Origin: a virus
IMG/VR virus record: IMGVR_UViG_3300042540_000326
Location: 1 to 20,009 of that record
Reading direction: 5' to 3' (one strand)
DNA length: 20,009 nt
Below, in pieces: positions 14,056-20,009 of the stretch; position 1 is the first letter of the stretch, and every line of letters begins with the position of its first letter. The translations under genes were made by a program, and so were the position numbers. A model generated the notes under the pieces. It saw nothing but the letters and a program-made list of their open reading frames with translations, was not told the DNA's origin and did not search any database.

Positions 14056-14376
14056 ATGACTAGAGATGAATTATTTCAATTGCACGCAGAATTGTGCAAT
14101 CGTTCTTTAATTTTAATGAAACAAAAGTCCGCAGACTATGCAACAGGATCTGATCCCTTTGCCAACTTCAAAAGAGGTGAAATTTTAGGGTTTGCCACAG
14201 CCGAAGAAGGGCTTATGCTTCGTGTTGTGGACAAAATTTCCCGGATTTCAACCTTCCTACAGCGTGGAGAGCTAAAAGTGGAAAACGAATCGGTCGCGGA
14301 CAGCGTGATGGACGTGATCAATTATATGGTTTTGCTGCAAGGTATGTTGGAAGATAAATCTAAAAAGGCTAAGTGA
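14056..14376 (+). CDS. Nmad1/DUF1599-type protein, MazG-like helical fold
   Basis: This 106-residue all-helical protein has segments LHAELCNRSLILMKQKSADY, DPFANFKRGEILG and ADSVMDVINYMVLL. These are characteristic of the DUF1599 family, also called nucleotide modification associated domain 1. The spaced acidic residues near the end (ESVADSVMDVINY) resemble the metal-binding helix of MazG-type nucleoside triphosphate pyrophosphohydrolases. A role in nucleotide-pool cleaning or in use of modified nucleotides is inferred, supported by operon position: its TGA overlaps the polymerase ATG (TGATG at 14374-14378). It follows a sigma70-type promoter with no leader. The substrate cannot be read from the sequence. 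Confidence 0.7.
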   Translation: MTRDELFQLHAELCNRSLILMKQKSADYATGSDPFANFKRGEILGFATAEEGLMLRVVDKISRISTFLQRGELKVENESVADSVMDVINYMVLLQGMLEDKSKKAK

Positions 14377-16871
14377 TGAAATTTTATACAGCGTGTACCA
14401 TCAAGGGCAACAAAATTCTAGTTCGTGGCTACGACAAGGGTGTTCGATTTACTGAGACTGTTTCTTTTAAACCCTCCCTTTTTGTAAAGTCCGACAAACC
14501 GAGTTCTCACAAAACCTTGCGAAACGTTAATGTTCGCAGAGTTAAGTTTGACACGCTGTATGAATGCCGAGAGTTTCTTGACCAGTACAGAGATCTAGAG
14601 GACACCCCCATTTATGGAAACACTGATTTTGTCACTCAATATCTCATGGAGACTTATCCGTCTGAGGTGGAATACGATCTTTCCAAAATCAAGATAGCAT
14701 ACATTGACTTGGAATGTGAGACTGAAAATGGTTTTCCAGATCTAGAGAGACCAAATGAGCGCATCAATTTGGCGACCATTCGGATTGGAAACACTAATAA
14801 TGTAATCTCTTTGCATGATGTAAATCTCCCGGACTGCAAAGTCTATGTTGAAGATACAGAGAAAGATCTCATTGGTCGTATCTTTGATATTCTAAAGAAA
14901 GAGGATGTGGACATCATCACTGGATGGAATATTCGCCTGTTCGATATTCCCTACATCATGGGTCGTGCAAAGCTTTTCTTTGAAGAGAAAGAAATTGCTG
15001 CATGTACGCCTTTTAACATGATAAAGGAAAGGCAAATCAAGATCGGAGAGCGAGCGTACACAGTGTACGAAATGCCGGGTTATACTATTCTAGATTACTT
15101 GGATCTTTATAAAAAGTTTTCTGGTACCAACCAAGAAAGTTATGCTCTAAACTTCATCTCGCGAGTAGAGTTGGATGAGCAAAAACTTGACTATAGCGAA
15201 TATGGTTCTATGAAAGAGTTTTATACTCAAAACTTTCAAAAGTTTGCTGAGTATAACGTCAAAGATGCTGTGCTCGTTGAACGGTTGGACAACAAACTAA
15301 AACTAATTGATCTGGCTGTCTCCATTGCATACGAAGCAAAGATTGGATTCGATACTGTATTCTTCGCAACTCGCATCTGGGAAACCATCTGCTGCGATTA
15401 TCTTCTGAAAAATAATATCGTCCCACCGCTCAAGACAAAGTACGCCAAGGATGACCAATTTATTGGTGCGTATGTAAAAGAAGTCATACCCGGCCTTTAC
15501 AAAAACATTGTTAGCTTTGATGCTACAAGTCTATACCCAAGCATCATCATGGGATGGAATATTTCTCCGGATACTTGCATCAAGTCTGATTGCTCTTTTA
15601 ATGCCGATGACTTTCTTAGAAGCAAGCGCAAAGAAATTCCAAGTCTGTTGGAGGAGGCAGAAGAAAACGACGCATGCCTTGCCTGCAACGGAAGTATGTT
15701 TACTAAAAAAGCCCGAGGCTTTATTCCTATCTTGATTGAAACTACATTCAATCAACGCCAAGAAGCAAAGAAGAAGATGATCCAACTGGAAAAGCAGTAT
15801 GAGTCAAACAAGGATGCTTCTTTATTGCCTCGGATTTCAGCGCTAAAGATTCGCCAATCAGTAAAAAAGATTTTGGCTAACAGTTTGTATGGTTGCCTTG
15901 GAAATCCTGCTTTTACATATTCATCTCCTGAACTGGCAACAGCCGTTACTGTCACTGGACAGGTTATTATTCGCCAAGCAGAAATAGAAATGAATGGCTT
16001 TTTGAACTCATTGGTTAATAGCAGCAACGACAAAGACTACGTCATTGCTGTCGATACAGACTCAGTATATCTAAACCTTGAAGACCTAGTAGCCAAGGAG
16101 AATCCAGTTGACCAGACTGATTTTGTAAACAATGTCTGCGAAACTCAGATTCAGGCTAAACTGAACTCAGTCATGGAAAACCTTTCACAAACCCTGAAGT
16201 GCAAAGAGAACAAGATCTTCTTCAAGCGAGAAGCAATCGCTGCCGTTGGGATGTTTGTCGCAAAGAAGCGATATGCTCTTCTTGTAAATGATCTAGAAGG
16301 AGTTCGGTTTGCCGAACCAAAACTAAAGATCATGGGTATGGAGACTGTCCGAAGCAGTACTCCGCTGATTGTCCGAAATAAACTGAAGGACTGTATTAAG
16401 ATCATTCTCACCAAGACTCCTGATGAACTTAAAAAGTATGTCCAAGATTTCAAGAAGGACTTCATGAAGCTTCCTTTGGTTGAAATTGCATCGCCACGTA
16501 AAGTCTCTGGTATGGATAAGTACAAAGATAACTTTACAATTTACAAGCAAAGCACTCCGATTGCTACTAAAGCATCTTTGCTTTACAATGCACATCTTAA
16601 GAAGTTGGGTCTTGATAAATCACATGCCCCGATCAAGGAAGATGATAAAATTAAGTTTGTGTTTATCAAGATTCCAAATCCGTATGGCAAGGGTGGGCGA
16701 GATGCGGTTATAGCCTTTGTCTCTGACCCCCCACCCGAGTTTGAACTAGATAAGTATGTGGATCGCGAAAGGCAGTTTGAGAAGACCATGCAGGAACCAT
16801 TGGACAATATGCTTACGGCAATTAATTGGTCAATTAGTGATCATCCAACCCTTGAATCTTTTTTTGGATGA
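14376..16871 (+). CDS. 43: Family B replicative DNA polymerase (T4 gp43-like)
   Basis: This is the phage replicative polymerase with 3'-5' proofreading, 831 residues (T4 gp43 has 898). Exonuclease motifs: Exo I IDLE (D111, E113), Exo II WNIRLFDIPYI (D190) and Exo III YNVKDA (D297). Polymerase motifs: A FDATSLYPSII (D382), B KKILANSLYGCLGN (498-510) and C AVDTDSVY (D560, D562). The KKRYAL block and FAEPKLKIMGMET also match T4 (FAEPHLKIMGMET). All catalytic residues are present. The C-terminus LESFFG matches the T4 clamp-binding tail LDFLFG, fitting the gp45-like clamp. The ATG at 14376 overlaps the preceding stop and gives MKFYTACTIKG, aligned with T4 MKEFYISIETVG; an in-frame GTG just upstream is less likely. 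Unlike T4, it does not follow regA. Confidence 0.97.
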   Translation: MKFYTACTIKGNKILVRGYDKGVRFTETVSFKPSLFVKSDKPSSHKTLRNVNVRRVKFDTLYECREFLDQYRDLEDTPIYGNTDFVTQYLMETYPSEVEYDLSKIKIAYIDLECETENGFPDLERPNERINLATIRIGNTNNVISLHDVNLPDCKVYVEDTEKDLIGRIFDILKKEDVDIITGWNIRLFDIPYIMGRAKLFFEEKEIAACTPFNMIKERQIKIGERAYTVYEMPGYTILDYLDLYKKFSGTNQESYALNFISRVELDEQKLDYSEYGSMKEFYTQNFQKFAEYNVKDAVLVERLDNKLKLIDLAVSIAYEAKIGFDTVFFATRIWETICCDYLLKNNIVPPLKTKYAKDDQFIGAYVKEVIPGLYKNIVSFDATSLYPSIIMGWNISPDTCIKSDCSFNADDFLRSKRKEIPSLLEEAEENDACLACNGSMFTKKARGFIPILIETTFNQRQEAKKKMIQLEKQYESNKDASLLPRISALKIRQSVKKILANSLYGCLGNPAFTYSSPELATAVTVTGQVIIRQAEIEMNGFLNSLVNSSNDKDYVIAVDTDSVYLNLEDLVAKENPVDQTDFVNNVCETQIQAKLNSVMENLSQTLKCKENKIFFKREAIAAVGMFVAKKRYALLVNDLEGVRFAEPKLKIMGMETVRSSTPLIVRNKLKDCIKIILTKTPDELKKYVQDFKKDFMKLPLVEIASPRKVSGMDKYKDNFTIYKQSTPIATKASLLYNAHLKKLGLDKSHAPIKEDDKIKFVFIKIPNPYGKGGRDAVIAFVSDPPPEFELDKYVDRERQFEKTMQEPLDNMLTAINWSISDHPTLESFFG

Positions 16872-16879
16872 GATATAAT
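16852..16879 (+). promoter_or_regulatory. Sigma70-type promoter of the coiled-coil/uvsX/helicase operon
   Basis: TTGAAT (16852-16857), a 16-nt spacer and TATAAT (16874-16879) lie across the end of the polymerase gene. The ATG at 16887 follows 7 nt after the -10 box, so the transcript would start at or one base before the start codon. No Shine-Dalgarno sequence is present. Confidence 0.6.
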
Positions 16880-16886
16880 ATACATT

Positions 16887-17243
16887 ATGTCAAGTGACAA
16901 TTACACAGAAGAAATTTCATATGTTTTGGAAGATCCTGTCATATCAACAAAAAGCATCGACGATATAATGGCATACTGTTATCCAAACGCGTTTACATCA
17001 CAAAAAAAGCTGTCCAATAAACAGATTTACAAAATGGATTTTGATTACAACGAAGAACTAGATGGACCAATCGTTTCCACTCATGATTTTCTTGATTGGA
17101 AAAAAAAGGCCGAGGGTTATCGAAAAGAATGTGACAATTTAAAATCATTGATTAGTAAAATTAATGAAGAAAATCAAAGTCTCAAGGAACAAATTCAAGA
17201 ACTAAAAGAAGAGTTGCGCGATTTGAACGCACTCTTAGATTAA
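16887..17243 (+). CDS. Small coiled-coil protein of unknown function
   Basis: This 118-residue protein has an acidic N-terminal half (IDDIMAYCYPNAFTSQKKLS) and a C-terminal coiled coil from about residue 70. The coil shows heptad spacing of Leu and Ile (LKSLISKINEENQSLKEQIQ, then ELKEELRDLNALLD). It has no membrane segment or known enzymatic motif. It lies between polymerase and uvsX, is the first gene after a sigma70-type promoter, and its stop is 5 nt before uvsX. Context suggests an accessory factor for replication or recombination, possibly oligomeric; no homologue is recognised. Confidence 0.65.
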   Translation: MSSDNYTEEISYVLEDPVISTKSIDDIMAYCYPNAFTSQKKLSNKQIYKMDFDYNEELDGPIVSTHDFLDWKKKAEGYRKECDNLKSLISKINEENQSLKEQIQELKEELRDLNALLD

Positions 17244-17248
17244 AAACT

Positions 17249-18271
17249 ATGTCAAAATATCTACAAACTTTAATTAACAAACTAAACAATCCAGACGCTG
17301 CAATCGTGGCAAATGGACTAGAAGGCTCAGATGTAACCGGGTTCATTGATACCGGTTCCTATGTGCTTAATGCTTTGCTTTCGGGCTCCATTTATGGAGG
17401 CTTGCCAAGTAACAAGATTACTTGTTTGGCTGGAGACCCAGCAACGGGCAAAACTTTTTATGCTATTGGTATTGCAACACAGTTTTTGCAAAGCCATAAA
17501 GAAGGAGTCGTAGTTTACTTCGACACCGAACAAGCCGTAACCACTGAGATGTTTGAGAAGCGTGGTGTAGACACTAGCCGCATTGCAGTGGTTCCAGTGG
17601 CTACTATTGAAGACTTCAAGACTCAAGCTTTAAAATTGGTAAACGATATTCTGGAAACACCAGAGGAAGATCGTAAACCTATTTTCATGATTCTTGATTC
17701 ATTGGGGATGTTGTCTACCGAAAAAGAAATGAATGATTCGGCTGAAGGTAAGAATGTACGCGACATGACCAAAGCACAACAGACAAAAGCAACGTTTCGC
17801 GTGTTGACTTTAAAGTTGGGCAAGGCAAAAATTCCAATGTTGCTGACCAACCATACGTATCAGGTAATCGGTGCTTATGTTCCCACCAAGGAATTGGGTG
17901 GTGGCATTGGTCTTAAGTATGCAGCCAGCACTATTCTGACTCTTTCCAAAAGCAAGGATAAGACTGAAGATGGCGTTGTTGGTAACTTTATCAAGTGCAC
18001 TAACTACAAGAACCGATTTGTTAAGGAAAATACTCAGGTAGAAACCCGCCTAAACTATACTACTGGGCTTAGTCGATATTACGGACTGACTGACCTTGCT
18101 ATAAAATATAATATATTCAAGAAGGTCTCAACCCGTATTGAACTGCCGGATGGGACTAAGGTATTTGAGAAAAATATCGATGAAGATCCCGAAAAGTATT
18201 TTACCAAAAACATTCTTGATCAGATTGACGCGAATGTTCAAAAGGATTTTAAATATGGCTCCAACGACTGA
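17249..18271 (+). CDS. uvsX: RecA-like recombinase UvsX
   Basis: UvsX forms ATP-dependent filaments on single-stranded DNA and drives strand invasion for recombination-dependent replication and repair. The protein has 340 residues, shorter than T4 UvsX (391). Walker A is GDPATGKT (62-69), closer to the canonical form than T4. Walker B is IFMILDS (145-151), with Asp150. Other RecA-fold features are VYFDTEQAV (89-97; T4 uses a similar FDSEFG-type segment) and PMLLTNHTYQVIGAYVPTKE, followed by the Gly-rich loop GGGIGLKYAAS. The end is acidic and polar, as in RecA proteins. It is 5 nt after the coiled-coil gene, and its last 17 nt overlap the next gene. No Shine-Dalgarno sequence is evident. The identification is firm from the motifs and the uvsX-41 order. 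Confidence 0.93.
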   Translation: MSKYLQTLINKLNNPDAAIVANGLEGSDVTGFIDTGSYVLNALLSGSIYGGLPSNKITCLAGDPATGKTFYAIGIATQFLQSHKEGVVVYFDTEQAVTTEMFEKRGVDTSRIAVVPVATIEDFKTQALKLVNDILETPEEDRKPIFMILDSLGMLSTEKEMNDSAEGKNVRDMTKAQQTKATFRVLTLKLGKAKIPMLLTNHTYQVIGAYVPTKELGGGIGLKYAASTILTLSKSKDKTEDGVVGNFIKCTNYKNRFVKENTQVETRLNYTTGLSRYYGLTDLAIKYNIFKKVSTRIELPDGTKVFEKNIDEDPEKYFTKNILDQIDANVQKDFKYGSND

Positions 18272-18623
18272 GAGTACCAGCTATAAGTTTATTGACACTG
18301 ATCCAAAGTATGCTGATTTGGATACAATGCCAATTAAAATTGTCACAGGTGAGTATGCAAATGTAGAATTTCGTTTCAAAAGAATTAGCATTTCTCCTAC
18401 TGACGATAATCTTAACGTAACATTTGATGTTGAAGTTCTTCAAGCCCCGAAAAATGTAAATGTGGATTTAAATCACCAACCATTCATTGACTTCTTGGGC
18501 GAAATCCTGTATGATATAATGGTAAACAGAGAAGACATCGAAACACAGGTCGATAAGCGGGATGAGCCCGTTGATCTAGAAGCCGATGTCCACGAAGATC
18601 CACATGGAAAAGATCATCCTTAA
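18255..18623 (+). CDS. Small acidic protein of unknown function between uvsX and the helicase
   Basis: The ATG at 18255 gives 122 residues beginning MAPTTESTSYKFIDTDPKYA and ending in an acidic tail (VDLEADVHEDPHGKDHP). An upstream in-frame ATG at 18138 would lie deep inside uvsX and is not favoured. The middle (FRFKRISISPTDDNLNVTFD) looks beta-rich, and a helix around FIDFLGEILYDIMVNREDIE follows. It overlaps uvsX by 17 nt and the helicase by 20 nt if that starts at 18604. In T4, gene 40 sits in this slot, but I see no convincing similarity to gp40. A helper for helicase or recombinase is inferred only from position. Confidence 0.65.
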   Translation: MAPTTESTSYKFIDTDPKYADLDTMPIKIVTGEYANVEFRFKRISISPTDDNLNVTFDVEVLQAPKNVNVDLNHQPFIDFLGEILYDIMVNREDIETQVDKRDEPVDLEADVHEDPHGKDHP

Positions 18624-20007
18624 GAATCTGGTTAAGCGAGACGATTATGCAAGCAAAGTACTCCCCTTCCTCAAGGAGGAGTACTTTTCTTCTAAGGTAG
18701 AGCGCATCGTATTTAATACGGTGTCGCAATTCATCAGCAAGTACAATGCACTTCCAACTAAGGATGCACTTGATCTTATTCTGGAAAACCAGAAGGGTCT
18801 GAGCGAGGAAGAGTATCGTGGTTCAGCCAAGTTGATTTCCGAAGTCTACAGCAATAATGATGGCGAAGATATCAATTGGCTGTACGATAGCACTGAAAAG
18901 TTTTGCAAAGATAAGGCATTGCACTTGGCTATCCTTAGTTCCATCAATATTTTGGATGGCAAGGAGCAGAATCTTTCAGAGACTGCAATCCCCGATATTC
19001 TTAGCAACGCCTTGGCTGTGAGTTTTGATACTCGCGTAGGTCACGACTTCATGGAAGATGCTCATTCTCGCCATGATTTCTATAATAAGACTGAACGTCG
19101 CGTTCCATTTGATCTTGATTATTTCAATATGGTGACTGGCGGCGGTACTCCTACCAAAACCCTCAACATCATTATGGCCGGCACTGGTTGCGGTAAGAGT
19201 CTTTTCTTGTGCCACCATGCAGCGGCATGCTTGATGAATAACCTCAATGTGCTTTACATCACTATGGAGATGGCAGAAGAGCGCATTGCTGAGCGCATTG
19301 ATGCTAATCTTCTGGACATGCCTGTCCAAGATCTTCGCAGCATGTCCAAGGGGACGTATCATAAAAAGATCGATGAACTGAAGCATCGATGCCAAGGAAG
19401 ACTCATCATCAAGGAATATCCGACTGGCGAGGCTAACGCTAATCATTTTCGTATTCTCTTGCAGGAGTTGGCAACAAAGAAGAAGTTCAAGCCTGATATC
19501 ATCTTCATTGACTACCTGAATATCTGTTCTTCGGCCCGAATTAAGAATACCGGAAACACGAATAGTTACCATTACATCAAGTCTATTGCCGAAGAGCTTC
19601 GTGCATTGGCTGTTCAGTTTGATGTCCCGGTGTTCAGTGCAACTCAGGTCAACCGTAGCGGATTTGCAAGCACCGATATTGGTCTTGAAGATACTTCGGA
19701 ATCTTTTGGTCTTCCTGCTACTGCAGATTTCTTTGCTGCTCTTATTCGTACTGATGAGTTGGATGATGCAAATCAACTTATGGTCAAGCAGTTGAAGAAT
19801 CGATACAACAGCACGGCAAGCAACCGTAAGTTTGTAATTGGAGTGTCGTTTGCCAAGATGAAGTTGCACGACGTAGAACAAGACGACCAGCCAGTTATGG
19901 TCAGTTCCAATCAGACGGATACGAAAAAGAAGAAGAGTGACGAGGATGATTACTACCGCGCAGTCTCCAAGACGGCGCGTAAGGTTGGTCTTGATTGGCA
20001 AGTCTAA
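18604..20007 (+). CDS. 41: Replicative DNA helicase, DnaB/RecA-fold type (T4 gp41-like)
   Basis: This is the hexameric 5'-3' helicase that unwinds the replication fork and works with the primase. From the ATG at 18604 it has 467 residues (T4 gp41 has 475). The start MEKIILKNLV aligns with T4 MVEIILSHLI, which is why I prefer it over an in-frame ATG at 18586. Walker A is MAGTGCGKS (191-199; T4 MAGVNVGKS) and Walker B is IIFIDYLNIC (299-308; T4 IIIVDYLGIC). Other blocks shared with T4 are LYITMEMAEE (T4 LYISMEMAEE), RLIIKEYPTG (T4 RLIVKQYPTG) and IAEELRALAV. The DnaB-type N-terminal domain covers about 1-150. The C-terminal tail is charged and ends GLDWQV. The stop overlaps a possible next ATG. 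Identification is firm. Confidence 0.95.
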   Translation: MEKIILKNLVKRDDYASKVLPFLKEEYFSSKVERIVFNTVSQFISKYNALPTKDALDLILENQKGLSEEEYRGSAKLISEVYSNNDGEDINWLYDSTEKFCKDKALHLAILSSINILDGKEQNLSETAIPDILSNALAVSFDTRVGHDFMEDAHSRHDFYNKTERRVPFDLDYFNMVTGGGTPTKTLNIIMAGTGCGKSLFLCHHAAACLMNNLNVLYITMEMAEERIAERIDANLLDMPVQDLRSMSKGTYHKKIDELKHRCQGRLIIKEYPTGEANANHFRILLQELATKKKFKPDIIFIDYLNICSSARIKNTGNTNSYHYIKSIAEELRALAVQFDVPVFSATQVNRSGFASTDIGLEDTSESFGLPATADFFAALIRTDELDDANQLMVKQLKNRYNSTASNRKFVIGVSFAKMKLHDVEQDDQPVMVSSNQTDTKKKKSDEDDYYRAVSKTARKVGLDWQV

Positions 20008-20009
20008 TG
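20007..20009 (+). other. Possible start codon of the next gene at the window edge
   Basis: The helicase stop and an ATG form TAATG (20005-20009), the junction used by several gene pairs in this window. This suggests another co-translated gene begins here. In T4-like phages the primase is a candidate partner, but no coding sequence is visible. Confidence 0.3.

Noticed and set aside
18084-18112. TATAAT within uvsX (18107-18112) as an internal promoter
   Set aside because: The segment at the -35 position (GACTGA) is a poor match and the site lies in AT-rich coding DNA.
18487-18520. TATAAT (18515-18520) before the helicase, considered as a promoter
   Set aside because: The nearest -35-like boxes are at spacings of 14 nt (TTGGGC) or 22 nt (TTGACT), neither acceptable, and the ATG is over 80 nt away, unlike the four consistent promoters.
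18976-20001. A 341-residue open frame on the minus strand opposite the helicase
   Set aside because: The + strand encodes a complete gp41 with all motifs. The antisense frame has no recognisable domain, no ribosome site and odd composition; it is a by-product of codon use.
1-20009. tRNA genes, insertion sequences and integration sites
   Set aside because: I saw no cloverleaf-type sequence with CCA-proximal features, no transposase motif and no terminal inverted repeats; coding density leaves little room for them.

Overview
The window is a stretch of a T4-like, strictly lytic tailed phage (myovirus-type Caudoviricetes). The evidence is a nearly complete T4-type replication and recombination set in the order sliding clamp (gp45), clamp loader large and small subunits (gp44, gp62), RegA, then DNA polymerase (gp43), UvsX recombinase and replicative helicase (gp41). 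No integrase, repressor or bacterial housekeeping gene is present. The moderate base composition, collagen-like adhesins and compact versions of gp62 and gp43 resemble T4-like phages of aquatic bacteria more than coliphage T4 itself. A lysis-type membrane protein with a lipobox suggests a Gram-negative host. No photosynthesis or other host-derived metabolic gene that would name the host is present.

Layout. (1) 1-2566: a short upstream gene end, then gp45-gp44-gp62-regA in tight order on the + strand. (2) 2571-12158: a host-recognition island on the + strand. It starts with a family-2 glycosyltransferase fused to a TPR-like region. Then come a long collagen-like fibre protein, an adhesin-type protein, a second collagen-like fibre protein, and a duplicated pair of ~500-residue structural proteins with a 94-residue protein between them. 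(3) 12198-12719: dUTPase on the + strand with its own promoter. (4) 13990-12678: the only minus-strand block, three membrane-associated genes that look like a lysis cassette. (5) 14056-20009: a MazG-like/Nmad1-type protein, DNA polymerase, a small coiled-coil protein, UvsX, a small acidic protein and the helicase. In T4 regA is followed directly by gene 43; here about 11.8 kb of structural, nucleotide-metabolism and lysis genes lies between them.

Regulation readable in the sequence. Two promoter classes appear. Four sigma70-type promoters (TTGAxx, 16-18 nt spacer, perfect TATAAT) precede gp45, dut, the MazG-like gene and the coiled-coil gene. In all four the -10 box ends only 6-7 nt before the ATG and there is no Shine-Dalgarno sequence, which predicts leaderless mRNAs at the head of each replication/nucleotide operon. 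A second class resembles T4 late promoters (TATAAATA, CATAAATA and a repeated CCTAAATATT). It precedes the fibre genes, the minus-strand lysis block and, less expectedly, regA. The 13991-14055 gap is a divergent control region with one promoter of each class.

How the parts fit: the clamp, loader, polymerase, helicase and UvsX form the replisome and recombination-dependent replication machinery. The dUTPase and MazG-like protein would act on the nucleotide pool. RegA would repress early messages. The island supplies receptor-binding fibres and possibly their glycosylation. The minus-strand genes would act at lysis. All functions are assigned by motif reading only; no database search was run.
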